Shown: one piece after another, positions 44,041 to 56,416 of the stretch | Position numbering within the stretch: the first letter of the stretch is position 1 | Layout of the letters: each line of letters begins with the position of its first letter | Assembly (NCBI RefSeq): GCF_042186555.1 | Contig: NC_133325.1 | Span: 89,432,982 to 89,496,981 of the forward strand | Direction of reading: 5' to 3' | Origin: Aquarana catesbeiana | Taxonomy: Eukaryota > Chordata > Amphibia > Anura > Ranidae | Length of the DNA: 64,000 nt | The notes under the pieces: model-generated | The model's database searches: none | Seen by the model: the letters and a program-made list of their open reading frames with translations, nothing else | What the model was told of the DNA's origin: nothing | Position numbers and translations under genes: made by a program

Positions 44041-44630
44041 TTACATTTAAGACAAACATCAGCTGGAATATATTAAAAATAGGCAATAATCATACAGTGC
44101 TATATACAGTAGTGTAAAAATAATCTGTAATTATGTTCCGTCAGCCATAATATAGCATTATCAATAGGAAGGTATCCTTTCAATGTCCTTTCAATGTCCA
44201 AGTTATAGTAAAGTCCAATATTGGAGCTCCCCTTTCTCCAAGTTTGCTGTAGTCTTAAGCCAACACTACAAGGGCATTTATAATCTTTTGCTAATGAAAG
44301 ATTTAACTGCTTGCTGACAGTCACCTTATTTGGTAAATAATTTTTTGGAAGATCAGCTGTGCTAGTAAATCACTCCTGATTAATCCCTAGCAGGAGCAAA
44401 TGACAACTAAACAGACGGAACAAAAGGTCCCCTGTGGAGTAAGCTACCCTAGTAGCATGCCATAGCATCTTATTGAACTCAATCACAAACCATTGGAGTA
44501 TTGTGCGATCATACAAGATTAATCACTATAGGTAGAAACTCAGACCTTAGATCACAAGCTCATATTTGGGGCAATATTTCCAAAGATTGGTCAGCACTGC
44601 GCAAGTTCAAGGCAGCTTAACAGACTTCTA
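44041..44630. other. Unassigned
   Basis: No gene or nameable repeat seen. Confidence 0.4.
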
Positions 44631-45000
44631 AAGCCACATACACACTATTAGATTTTCTGCAGATTTTTGTTTTCAGATTTACCTAAATCATGTAGTGCAA
44701 GGGCCTGACTGATTGCATACAAATTAAAACTCTTAAGGTTTGACCTCATATTATCTGGTTTTGGTAAATCTGAAGACAAAAATTTGCAGAAAATCTAATA
44801 GTGTGTATAGGGTCTAAAGCTGGATACACACTATACAATTCTCTTTAGATTTTCTCCTTTAGATTTACCAAAACCAAATAATATGAGGTCAAACCTAAAC
44901 ACTTTCAATTTGTATTCAGTTAGGCAGGCCCTTGCATTACATAGTTGAAGGTAAATCTAAAGGAAATCAAACAACAAAAGTTGTATAGCGTGTATCCAGC
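44631..45000. mobile_element. Two family T MITEs back to back
   Basis: Copy 1, 44631-44815: AAGCCACATACACACTATTA ... AATAGTGTGTATAGGGTCT. Copy 2, 44818-45000, in opposite orientation: AGCTGGATACACACTATACA ... TGTATAGCGTGTATCCAGC. Each is an inverted-repeat element of ~185 bp with the GTAGTGCAAGGGCCTG or inverse core. Confidence 0.9.
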
Positions 45001-46316
45001 TTAAGGGCTGATGGATGTCTTGTCAATTGACCAACATACAAGCAACCTTTGCACACTTTTAATATGTGAATTCAGCTCCACTTTAAAGGAGGTGAGCAGA
45101 CCATGGGCAGGTTCTATTTCTTTCCAGGTGGTCGAAAATACTCTGCTCCTACTCAACTCTGTATCTTCCTAATTACAATCTCCTGACATTTAAAGCAAAG
45201 CCTTCACAAAAGGTTATTGATTAAACTAAGAAGATTGTAATCAGATAGGAGAGGGGACAACCAGAAACAGAGTGTTTTCCACCTACTGGAATGGTTCATG
45301 TTGGAGGACTTGCTTCCTCCACTGCTGGCCTTGTTTTCTCTTCCTGCAAATATCTGCTGCACCATACTGCATGTACAGTGAATAAAGGGAGATTTTGCTA
45401 GCATGGGAAGAATTTATTTGCATTATGGGGATATAACTATACATATAGAGTATATGTATTAGCTGTACATGACTTGGAATATAATAAGTGGTAATTATGT
45501 ATTTGAATATATTACTGGTAATATCATATTGCTCATGAGAACAAAAATAGCCCCAAAACCTTGCTGAGCGTAGGTTTGGGGGCTATTGATAGAGTTAGGT
45601 GCAGGAGTTAGTGTTTGGGTTCTAAGGCAATAGTATAAAAATGGAGCTTGCTGTAGCCAAAGTTGTAACCAGATCTCTGCTCTGTGGGGGAAGGGTTTCT
45701 AGGGATATTTACTATTGCACAGTGGCCACTTTAAAACCCCACTGGGTTCCTGTGCTCAGGAGACCGTTTACAGCAGAATTATGTACAGCAACCTCCTCTA
45801 GTTACAGTAGGTCATTGGGCTAAATTTAGTTTTTGACTTCACTGCATTCAGTGAAGTGCAGTAATTGATTCTTTTGTCTGGTCAGGGTTTCCTAGCTGGG
45901 TGTTTGATTCCTTCTGCTTCAGGGAGGCAGGGAGAGTCAAATGAGCACTAAGAATATTTTCTTCCCCCAACCAATCCTTGGAAGGAGGCATCCAGAAGGT
46001 AACTATGGAGGTAGTAAGTGTTTTGACACCTTGCCAGCATGTTTTTTCTGCTGCTGGGGGGGGGATGGTTCCAGTTCTCCAGGCAAGAATTTGTAGTCTG
46101 GGCCTCAGCAGGTGCTGAACTTAGGGCCTGGAGAAGATTGTCAAAGGATTATGTATGCTGAAGGGAACTATCCCGAAGTCCTGGTTTGGAGAAGCATCTT
46201 TTGTCTCCCTCACTGATGCCACATGACTGAGCATGGAGAATGCTCAAAGATGCATCCTGCACCAACATTATTACTAGCCTGAAATGTAACGCAGCAGCTC
46301 TATGCCTAACTGCAAG
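45001..46316. other. Unassigned
   Basis: No gene recognised. The part at about 45850-46020 (AGTCAAATGAGCACTAAGAATA, CCAATCCTTGGAAGGAGG) is related to 31985-32050 in the duplicated block, so it may be another copy of that LTR-like repeat. Confidence 0.4.
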
Positions 46317-46349
46317 TTAAAGTGGTTCTAAAGGCAGAAGGTTTTTGTC
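46317..46349 (+). mobile_element. Family X, left end
   Basis: TTAAAGTGGTTCTAAAGGCAG..., cut off by the family Y copy that follows. The remainder is at 48165-48577. Confidence 0.7.
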
Positions 46350-48160
46350 TTAACCCCTTCTTGACAAGCCGCCGCAGTTGTACTGCGGCAGGTTGGCTCC
46401 CCTGGGCGAACCAACATAGCTGTACGTCGGTTCGCCTTTTGACCACTAGGGGGTGCGTGCACGCGCCTACGGCGCGACACCAGAACCGATGCGCATGCCC
46501 GGAGGTCGCGATGACTGCCGAGCACCCGCAGTCGCTGCACACAGAGACAGAACGGCGATCTGTCAATGTAAACAGACAGATCTCCATGCTGTCAGGGGTG
46601 AGGAGAGCGATCTGTTGTTCATACTAAGTATGAACAATGAATCGCTCTCCTCACCCAGTCAGTCCCATCCCACCACAGTTAGAACCACTCCCTAGGTAAC
46701 ACAGTTAACCCCTTGATTGCCCCCTACTGTTAACCCCTTCCCTGCCAGTGACATTTACACAGTAATCAGTGCATTTTTATAGCACCGATCGCTGTATAAA
46801 TGCCAATGATCCCAAAAATGTGTCAAAAATGTCCGATCTGTCTGCCATAATGTTGGAGTCCTGATAAAAATTTGCTGATCACCACCATTACTAGAAAAAA
46901 AAAATAATTATGTAGCGCTGGTAGATTTTTTAATCTACCGCTGATAGGTAAATTTTGTGGGTTGCTTGTTAGGTGAAGTTAGATTTGCCTCTGTTTCAGC
47001 TTGGCTGAGTTGCATGTAGTTCCACACTGTGCCGGTGGGTGTCGTTGTCACCATGGGCTGGTGTTGGAAAGGCAACGTGTTGAAGCGTATGAGTGCTCCT
47101 CTGTCCCTAGGACAACTCGGTGGAGGTGGTCCTCCGAGTTGCATTCTGGGAGAGGGTATTTATGGGACAGACGCCATATTCAGGGGTTCCTTTTCAGCCA
47201 CCTGCTGGCCCTCCTGGCCGACAGGTATGCGTTAAGAGTACCATCTCGTGGTCCTCCGTTACAGAGGCCCACATCGCTGCGGCGTGTGGGTGGGCCCAGA
47301 AGCCTGTCTGGGGCCTACCACAGCAGCAGAGGAATGGTCCTGAGCTGTCCATCCTGTGTGAAGAAACTGGACAACCGAGGAGATCCCAGGGGAGGACCCG
47401 TCATGGAAGGATCATGCAGAGTGCTGGTCTGGAGAGGGGCCTGGTGACTCGGAGGACGTATCCTGAAGTAATCTTACTGCATAGTACTGCCGGGTTGGCT
47501 TAAAGGTTCAAGTACTGTGTCTGACATTCATCGCAAACCAATACATCCTGTGGCAGAGGATCATACGGGTTTTATTCCAAACAAGTCTATGGCAGAGACT
47601 TTTGTTCGTGCTGCGTACTGGCTGCTAGGCAAGTGAGAGAGGCCTATCCAGGCGGGCAAAGATTGAATCCAACAAGGGGAGTGCGTTCAATTACAAGTGT
47701 TCAGTTCCAAAGAATGTTCTAGAGAATACTAAGGAAAGGTATTTGAGCTTCCCTGCAACTTTCCTTCTGCCTCTTTCCTGCTACTTCCTTTATTACTTGT
47801 TCAATAAAGCATTGAAAAAATATACTCAAGTGTTTGGTGATTACATCGTCCAGAGGTAAACTCAACGGGACCCTAGACCCGGTGCCGGTGAAACAGAGGT
47901 ATCGAGAGTGAAGGTAACAGCCCGCTTTAAACCAGCAGCTCCACCGAGAGTTAGTGCAACAATAATAATAAAAATGCCATAAATCTTTCTCCTATTTTGT
48001 AGACGCTATAACTTTTGAGCAAACCAATATACGCTTATTGCGATTTTTATTACCAAAAATACGTAGAACAATACACATCGGCCTAAACTGAGGAAAAAAT
48101 TAGCTTTTTTTAAAAAAAAATTGGGGATATTCATTATAGCAAAAAATACAAAATATTGTG
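46350..48160 (+). mobile_element. Family Y (long form) inserted in family X, itself split by an LTR
   Basis: It begins TTAACCCCTTCTTGACAAGC, has the same GC-rich block and TTAACCCCTTGATTGCCCCC as 18421-19398, is interrupted by the LTR at 46911-47961, then continues with ATGCCATAAATC and TTGTAGACGCTATAACTTTT. Its right end is missing; family X sequence resumes at about 48165. Confidence 0.75.
46911..47961 (+). mobile_element. Solo LTR, family LTR1
   Basis: It runs from TGTAGCGCTGGTAG to GTTAGTGCAACA, matching the two LTRs of the element at 58905-63491. An AATAAA signal lies at 47803-47808, with a TATTTA box possible near 47157. The flanks ATTA and ATAA are a decayed 4-bp duplication. A reading frame of 115-148 codons inside it is open in all three copies. 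Confidence 0.9.
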
Positions 48161-48164
48161 CAAG

Positions 48165-48577
48165 AAGCCCCCCCCATCCTCCCATCCCCCTATACTTACC
48201 TGAGTTTGATCTCAATCCAGCGATGTGCATGAAAGCATAGGCTCTTTCAGCTCTCTCCCTCCTCATTTGTTCAAACACAGCAGTGGGAGCCATTGGCCCC
48301 AGCTGCTGTCAATCACAGCCAGTGAGGAGGGAATGGGGGGTTGGCTGAGCCATGCTTTGTGTATCCTATAGAAACACTGAGCTGGTTCAGGAGTGAGCAC
48401 GCACAAGTGCCCCCATAACATAGTGGCTTGCTATGGGGCCCAGTCGGCAAGGCGTGGGGGGAGCCAGGAGCAGCGGCAGTGGACCTGATAAGAAGAGGAT
48501 CGGGAACTGCTCTGTGCAAAACCATTGCACAGAGCAGATAAGTGTGACATGTTTGTTATTTAATTTTAAAAAAGCCT
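48165..48577 (+). mobile_element. Family X, right portion
   Basis: It contains TATACTTACCTGAGTTTGAT near its left end and AGTGTGACATGTTTGTTATT on the right, matching 16430-16790. Confidence 0.65.
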
Positions 48578-49095
48578 GCGAAATCCATTTGACTTCAAAG
48601 GAATAAAGTGAGGAGTGCAGTGAGGGGAAGCTGGTTAAAAATTAACACTGGACCCCTACATTTTTATTTGTGCCACCATTACAAACAAGCTGGTGCAAGG
48701 TGCATAGCTGCGCTCTTCACCAGCTCTGTTACTACCCTGAATGAATTTGCTGTAGGTGAACCAGCACCTCTGCTCAGTGGTCAGTGCAGCTGAAAAAAGA
48801 GAGCTGAATGTAATCTGAGACCTGAAAGGAGGGGATGAACACACCGCTTTCTACTCGTCCTATAGGGAAACATGCATGGCCGAGGCTGTCAATCACCTGC
48901 TGTGTGCGGTGGGGGGGGGGCAGAAGCATCCCCTGGGATTTCCTGGTGGATACATTTTCAGAAGTGACTCATGCAGATAGCAGAGCGCGGGGAGAGAAAA
49001 GCTAGAAATCACAGTAGGTGCTTTGGATTGCAGCAAGTACACACTATATAAGGATATGTTTTGTTCATTTTTCATTTCAGAAGTTTGCAATCACT
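48578..49095. other. Unassigned
   Basis: No gene seen. Confidence 0.4.
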
Positions 49096-50322
49096 TTAAC
49101 CACTTGCTGCCCGCCATATAGCAAAATGGCGTCAACAAAGTGGTTGCGATATCCTGAACGCACGTCATATGACGTGGTCAGGATAACAAGCCGCTGCGCG
49201 CCCCCAGGGACGCGCATCACGGCGATCATTGTTGCGCTGTGTCAGTCTGACACACTGCAACTCCAGTCTAGGTAAAGAGTCTCTGACAGAGTGCCACCTT
49301 ATCAGAGACAGACTCTTTACCACATGATCAGCTGTGTCCAATCACAGCCGATCACGATGTAAACAGGAAGAGCCATTTATCGGCTTTTCCACACTCATGT
49401 CTGACAGATCGGCTGCTTCTCTGACAGGGGGGGTCTGCGCTGATTGTTTATCAGTGCAGCCCCCCTTGGATGCCCACCCAGGACCAACAGGGATGCCACC
49501 AGGACCACCAGGGGGCCACCACTGATGACCACCAGGAATGGCATCCCTAGTGGCCATGGGTGGCAATGTGTGCCCACACATGATGCCAATTAGTGCCCAC
49601 CAGCAATACCTGCCAGTGCCTCCTAATCAGTGATGCCAATCAGTGCCACTCATCAGTGTCCACCAGTGCCACCTATCAGTGCCCATTCATGCCCATCATT
49701 GCCCACCTATGAGTGCTGATCAGTGCCGCCTATCAGTACCCATCAGTGCCACCCATAAGTACTCATCAGTGCATCCTTTCAGTGCCCAACTGTGCTGAAT
49801 ATGAGTGCCCATCTGTGCCACCTATGCGTGCCCATTTGTGCCGCCTATGAGTGCCCATCAGTGCTGCATATCAGTGCCACCTATCAGTGCTGCCTATCAG
49901 TGCCCACCAGTGTCATATATCAGTGCCCATCATCAGTGTCCATCAGTGCCACCTCATCGGTGCCACCTCATCTGTGTTCATCAGTGCCACCTTATCAATG
50001 CCCGGCAGTGCAGCCTCATCAGTGCTCATCAGTGAAGAAGAAAATGTACTTATTTACAAAATTTTATAACAGAAACGAAGGAAAACTTTTTTTTTTTTTC
50101 AAAATTTTCTGTATTTTTTTATTTGTTTAGCAAAAAATAACCTCACAGAGGTGATCAAATACCACCAAAAGAAAGCTCTGTTTGTGGAAGAAAATGATAA
50201 AAATTTTGTTTGGGTACAGCGTAGCATGACTGCACTATTGTTATTTAAACAGTGACAGCGCTGAAAGCTGAAAATTGGCCTGGCCAAGAAGGGGGGAAAG
50301 TGCCCGGTATTGAAGTGGTTAA
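49096..50322 (+). mobile_element. Family Y, complete copy
   Basis: TTAACCACTTGCTGCCCGCC ... GGTATTGAAGTGGTTAA. It includes an ACGTCATATGACGT palindrome near 49160 and a long degenerate minisatellite (49590-50040) of TGCCACCTATCAGTGCCCA-type units. It is in the opposite orientation to 624-1281. Confidence 0.8.
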
Positions 50323-50484
50323 TTATGCAAGCAATGTGGCTGTCACACTGACTTCACTAGAGAGTCGATGGTCTGAAGCAAGCATGAAGCCAATAAAGTC
50401 TTGAAATTCTGACCTCCATACTAAACTCTGCTATGCCAATCCTACAAAAAGGCTGCTCGACAAACACATGAACTACTTTTTAAA

Positions 50485-51099
50485 ATAAAAACTCCTACTG
50501 TCAACCCAACGGTTAGATTTTTCACTAGGTTTTCATCTCACCACGATTTAATTGGAAACATCATGACCAAGCATTGGCACCTGTTACAAGAGGATCCCAT
50601 CCTCAACGAGTATATTGGGCCAAACCCAGAGATAACGTTTAGACGTGCACAATCTTTGAGAGACAAACTAGTCTCAAGTCACTACACTAAGCAATCGTCC
50701 TGTGTCCATGCACGGCCACTGGGCACTTCTCGCTCTGGTCACTTCTCGCTCTGGTCACTTCTCGCTCTGGTCACTTCTCGCTCTGGTCACTTCGCGCTCT
50801 GGGCACTTTGAGCTCTGGCCACTGCGTGTTTTGCCCATGGGTTATGCCGCGTCACAGGATAAAACCCCCCAACGGGGAACATTTCTATCCTAAGTTCTCC
50901 GCAGCTTGCGACGCACAGGGGGTGGTATACCAGATTCGACACCTCCTCTGTCTCTTTCTGTGTTCTGGTTGTTGTCCCCAAGGACCCCAGAGGGGGAGAA
51001 TGGGATAGATCCAAAAAGAAATGCTTTGGATAGAGCGTCTTAACGCTATACGTTTCCCTGGTTTGAATGAAATACAATCATACAAGCCCTTTCTTTAAC
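50485..51099 (+). pseudogene. Penelope-like element, C-terminal coding remnant
   Basis: Penelope-like retroelements encode a reverse transcriptase joined to a GIY-YIG endonuclease. The readable order is: a region after the RT (TPTVNPTVRFFTRFSSHHDL, IMTKHWHLLQEDPILNEYIG, PEITFRRAQSLRDKLVSSHY), a Cys-containing linker (CVFCPWVMPRHRIKPPNGE), the first GIY-YIG strand (DAQGVVYQI), then a degraded stretch and the typical end (WIERLNAIRFPGLNE ... SYKPFL, TAA at about 51099). The RT itself and the YIG strand are missing or destroyed. A 16-bp tandem repeat (50725-50820) has expanded inside the linker. The family call comes from the pattern of the FRRA/LRDKLV block and the GIY-like block, without a search. 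Confidence 0.75.
50725..50820. repeat. 16-bp tandem repeat
   Basis: About six units of CACTTCTCGCTCTGGT, the last ones diverging. Confidence 0.95.
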
Positions 51100-53290
51100 C
51101 TACTATAGTGTTCTAATTGTTCTATGTCCATTCATAATCATACTTTGATTGATCTGGCTAATTTCCTCAGACATGCGCTAATTCTCCACTTTGCGGTAAA
51201 ATGTACCCCCTAGTCCAATTTGTTACTATGAGAGTTACCCTCTGCTAATGTTATACTCTATTCCTGTATTCTATTTAAAAACCCTAGTGCTTAGGATTTT
51301 ATTATTGTGTCTTTCATTCAATTTCTAGTCCTGTAACCATATCTCATGTCTTTTAAATTGATATAGTACATGTGTCTGTCTAGTTTAAATACAACTAGTT
51401 TTCTATGACTGTTTAGGGTTATGGATTACCAACTATACTATACGTTTGTAATTATATGGCTTTAGATGGTTGGTTTTTATACCACCTCTAATTTAGCTAT
51501 ATTGGTTGTACAATTTTGTTGAATATTATTTGTTATCCATCTGGCTGGACCCGTTTTGGTGACCCAGGGGGTTACATTAGGGAATTCTACCTTCACTGTG
51601 CCCGCCCAGCACCGCCCATCCGTTTGCTTCTCTGACCGGGTGGGCGGTAATTGGCGGGGCTATTGGGTTTGGCACCAGCCTCTCCATGTTCCGCCCCTTG
51701 TCTGCCCACTGCGTCAGTTTGATGCATGTTCATTGGGCGGGGCGTGTCACCATCGAACCTGATGTCGTGGTTCCCACGTCACCATGAGTGTGCGCTGCCC
51801 TTCCCTCTTTGCCCCACCCCTGCTCCCGCTGCCACGGCTACCTCTCACTGCTTTCAGCGGTGTGTCATTGCGCATGCGCGGAAGCCTGTGGGCAAGCCGG
51901 ATCCGCCGTTTCCACCCTGGAGATGACGTTCTTCCAGTTGGGACGCAGTTATATACAGCTGCTGCCGGCTCATTCATTCAGGCCTGCCTCTTCTGTTGGG
52001 GGTTTTACATGCTTACTGCAGTCTCTCCAGCCGATAGCTGTTAATGCAAGGTAAAACCAAATTAAATGTTGCCGATTACTATCTATCCCATTTCTGGTTA
52101 TGTTGGTACTTTACCACGCTTGCTCTCTGTTTTACTATATTCTATCTTTAATATTTATTAGATAGCCACTACTTTGAGTTCCTCTCTAACTCCTGGTTAG
52201 GGAGTCTCACCGGCTAATGCTGCAGCTTAAATCGTTACTGTTGATTGTGCTGGTCCACCATTCCCTGCTTCAACCCCCATTGCTTGCTACTGATCACTAC
52301 TATATTCTTCTATGTAGGCCTCTCTGTATTGCCAGTAAGCCCTTCGATATAATATACTATGTCAATGTAGTGTACACTTCTGTTTATTAATTCAGCACTC
52401 CTATAATAAAGCCAAAAAAACATTTATATATTATATTATATATTCATTTTCTATTTTACAAAGACTACACTCTTTGCAAATGTGCAGAGGTTTATTATCA
52501 CTGCTTGCATATTTCCTTCCAGACCTGTACTAATAGCTTATCAGTGAGGATTACCCTCTTGAAGTATTTTATACTTCGCCCACCTATATTATGATACAGA
52601 CCTTTACATTATGTGAGCACTTATTACTATATATTCTTTACCAATATAATTATTTTAAGGTACATACCTCATATGCTTACTGTTATATCCACTTTGCGTC
52701 TCGTCTACAATTATTAATTATTAATTATTATTTTTTTATTTTATTTTCTTTTTTCATTTCAATTTTTTATTTTATTTCTATCTGCTGCTGTGCATTGCTG
52801 TGTCCCCCTTCATTGGTTTTTGCCTCTTTGTCCCCGGTGGTCACCGACCACGGTTCTTTTCTCCAGATGGATACCACTTTGTATAATCGTGTTTTTTCAT
52901 TTTTATACTTTTGTTTTTTATGTTGAATGACATATTCTACATATATCTTTTAGTATCTTTATTTTATGTTTTTTATGTATTTGCTAGATTCTTAGCTCCT
53001 GAAGAAGCGCTGCCAGGCATGCAAACATGTCGAGCGATTAGTCAAGCGATTAGTCTTCTCGTGATCCCTATCTGGACTCAACCACTCTACGCACTCTACC
53101 TACCTTGATTAATGCTACTGGTTATTTATTATAGTCATTATTTGCTTCCTTTACAACCATAACTGTAGCGATATTTGAGTCCTTAGGGTCAAACTATTTT
53201 TATGTCACTGTTATGACGTGTTTTCTTTTTATATGTTACAAAATATGTTTTAACTTTATTCTATTGAAATTAAAAAAATATATATATTTT
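51100..53290 (+). mobile_element. Penelope-like element 3' region and terminal repeat
   Basis: Non-coding sequence downstream of the coding remnant. It contains a GC-rich promoter-like part (51600-51960, with GCGCATGCGCGGAAG and a TATATACAGC box near 51950), a long AT-rich stretch and a hammerhead-like motif at 52995-53035. The end is probably near 53290, after an A/T-rich tail. Confidence 0.55.
52995..53035 (+). ncRNA. Hammerhead-ribozyme-like motif
   Basis: The order is GCTC (stem I), CTGAAGA (core), a 15-17 nt stem II region, CAAACATGTC (degraded GAAA core, palindromic ACATGT stem III, then C), GAGC (pairs with GCTC). Hammerhead ribozymes are known in Penelope-like elements. The G of GAAA is not in place, so this copy is probably inactive. 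Confidence 0.5.
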
Positions 53291-54540
53291 TATACCAAAC
53301 CTATGTGCCTACAAAGTCCATTTTTGTGAAAATCCAAATCTCTTTCCAATACTACTGGGACGTTGGCGCATTTTTTTTATGTATCCACAGTATCACCCTG
53401 TGAGGATATACGGTAAACTCTCAATAATTGTCATACGTATTCTAGGTAATTGACTAGTTGGGATGCAAGTATCAACATGATGTCCCCAAGTCAGTAATTG
53501 TAACTCCCATATTTGTATCATCACAGGTTTTCCTTTAAAGCCAGACGCGGCCAATCTGCTGGCTGTCATAAAGGCAGGGCAGAAGCAGCATTTCCAAATC
53601 AATAAAACTTTTAGAGAATAACTTAGTGACATTGAACCAACACACACACAGCAAAATGTGTCCAGAGGGAATACAGAGAAAAGTCAATAGTATTCAGCCA
53701 GTAGAAGATAATCATACCAGTCTCCAAGCAGAAGATTTAATCACAGTAATCTGCCAGCACTGCAAGGAATTAGTCCATAACTTTCACTTAACTTATGCGA
53801 GTTTTGCCATTTCCTAAAGTAGGATTATTCTTTTTGATTATGGCATGCCTTAGTGCTGCCAAGTGAATGACTGTCGCATATCCTGTCGTGTCTTTTATAG
53901 CACATTAGAAGAGTTCACCAAAGCTCATTGTGCATTACCTGAATGTTCTTTTTACAACTGTTTAGGCATTCACTCAATGTGGCATTTCCTCAATCAGACT
54001 CTTACTAGATCATCTGTGCATTAAAGGTTTCCATTATCAGTCCATTACTTAGCCATATTAGGACTTAGACTGTCCAAAGACCTCCGCACAATCCAACTGA
54101 TATCAGGCATCATCCAGCTTTGTCATAAAATAAAGGCTTATTTGGCTGAGCTGAATGTTCCTGTGCTTGTGAATGCGGAACAGACAAGAGAGTGTTATTA
54201 GTATTTATAGGCAAAGGGTTCATTTTTAACATAAACAATCCTGAAAAAGGAGAGGTGAAGACCCCTGCCACTGTGTTAATGGGAATAAATTTCACAATGG
54301 GTTCTCAAGGATGCAAGTTGAGGGGCTCTAGATGTCAATGTTGAACTGAGAAAATATTTTTTTTTGTTTTCTCTGGGATTGGTAACTCCCTGTTTGGGTT
54401 TTAGAGTCCAGAGACTTTGAAGAGTCTTGGGAGGGTAGAAGCCTCTAACACTGAGTCTATGTTTTAAAGGGAACCAGTAGGCTGTGTGTGCAGGTGTGCA
54501 CAGAGGTCATAATCCAGGGCCATGTGCAGCCTTCGTAATT
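53291..54540. other. Unassigned
   Basis: About 1.25 kb with no recognised repeat or gene; possibly unique sequence. Confidence 0.45.
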
Positions 54541-54544
54541 AATG

Positions 54545-56416
54545 GCCTGACAGTTGAGGTCTTACTAATGATTTGTACAGGGTGAAATGATATCTCTCTC
54601 TCTGGAGTCCATACCTATTTTAATACAAGAAAGGACTTTGCTCGCTTTGGAAAAGGCAGCTTGGCATTGCATGCAATTATTAAGCTTATGATCAACCAGA
54701 ACACCCAGATCCTTCTCCACCATTGACTCCCCCAGTTGTACTCGCCCTAGTATGTAAGATGCATATATATTCTTAGCCCCCAAGTACATAACTTTACATT
54801 TACAGTATCAACTAGACATGTGCACTGCCGAAAAATGTGTTCATTTTCATTTCATTCTGGGTTTCTTTAAGTTTTTCGGTTCATTCGTTATGATTGTAAA
54901 TTCGTAACTTCGGAAAAATTTGAATTCATTATGTTTCATTTGTTTGGATGCGGAATTTGGAAATTCGGAAATCCAAAAATTTGTTTTATTCCATTCGTTT
55001 AGATGCGACATTCATTATTTTGGATCATTCGTAACTTCGGATAAATTCGTATTCGTTACGCTCATTAACAGCCAAATTTGAAAGGAAATTCCAATACCTA
55101 AAATTGAATAGTTAGTAAAAGTTATTATTATTATTAGTTAGTTAGTTATTATTTTTGATTTCAGATTTTTCGGGTTTCCGAATTTTCGGATTTTCGTTCT
55201 TATTTTCAGATTTTCGTTCTTTTGAATCTTTGGATTTTCATTCTTATTTTCGGATTTTGGAATGTTTGGAATTTCTAAATTTCCAAATTTTCAAATTTCC
55301 AAATTTCCAAATTTTAGAATTTACGAATTTACGAATTGTTGTTTTTGGACAAATTTGTTAAACGGTTTTTGTTAACTTGAATATTTCTCAATTAACAAAT
55401 TTGTTGAATTTTGTTGAAAAATTAATTCGGAACGAAACAAATTGCACATGTCTAGTATCAACATTAAACGTCATTTGCCACACAGTTGTCCAATTAGTGC
55501 ATTGAGGTCAGCTTGTAAGTTGGAAACATCTTGTAAGGACGTTATTCCACTGCATACCTTGGTGTCATCTGCAAAGACTGAAATGGTACTTTTAATTCCA
55601 GACCCTATATCATTTATAAATATACTAAAAGTAAGTGTCCCAACACTGAACCTTGGGGTACACTACTAATAACCTTAGACCATTCAGAGTATGCATTCTC
55701 TGAATATGGTCTTTTAGCCAGTCTTTACCTTACACATTAGCCGTATGTGGGGAACTGTGTCAAACGCTTTTGTAAAACCCAAGTTTGCTACATCCACAGC
55801 CACTCCTTTGTCTAAGGTTTTGCTTACCGCCTCATAAAATGAAATCAGATTTGTTTGACAACTTTTGTTTTTTATAAATCCATGTTGGCTATTGCTTAAA
55901 ATGTTTTTTTTTTCCAGCAAAACTCATCTATGTGGTCTTTTATTAAACTTTCCAGTATCTTCCCAACAATAGAAGCTAAACTAACAAGTCTATAGTTACT
56001 TGACAAAGACTTTGACCTTTTTTAAATATGGGCACCACATTGGCTTTACGCCAACCCAGTGGTACTATTCCAGTCCCTAACAAGTCCCTAAAAATTTGAA
56101 ACAATGGCTTTAAAATGACAGAGCTGAATTATTTTAGGACCCGTGGGTGTATGCCATCTGGTCCAGGTGCTTTACTCACCTTTATTCTGCCTCAATATTT
56201 CTGGACCATATAATTTTTGAGCCATAGTGGTTCATTTGGGGCTGTGTCAATATCATGCCCATTATGGACATGAGCTCTCCCATGCTCCTTTGTATACACG
56301 GAGCTGAAGAAGGTATTTAATACATTTCCCTCCTCTTTGTCCCCAGTCACCCACTCTAGATTATTTTGTAAAGGGCCTACATGCTCAGACCTGACCTATT
56401 TACTGATTCCCCGGAC
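54545..56416 (-). pseudogene. CR1-type LINE reverse transcriptase, fragmented
   Basis: The minus strand shows, from 56416 downwards: VSKAPGPDGIHPRVLK-like residues (about 56190), LEKKNILSNSQHGFIKNKSC and FTKAFDTVPH (55920-55714, motif A with the first catalytic Asp of the LDF triplet changed to Gly), a frameshifted motif B/C stretch, and VEKDLGVLVDHKLN (about 54720). Several frameshifts and stops separate these blocks. The hAT-like element at 54813-55454 is inserted between motif C and the EKDLGVLVD part. The family is as at 26740-27598. Confidence 0.85.
54813..55454. mobile_element. hAT-like foldback MITE (TAGACATGTGC family), copy 2
   Basis: TAGACATGTGCACTGCC ... AAATTGCACATGTCTA with an exact 8-bp duplication GTATCAAC on both sides. 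AT-rich palindromic interior with TTCGTAACTTCGGATAA, as in 19991-20735. Confidence 0.95.

Noticed and set aside
54565..55920. A single intact LINE gene
   Set aside because: The RT blocks are in different frames, separated by stops and a hAT insertion, and the first catalytic aspartate is changed.
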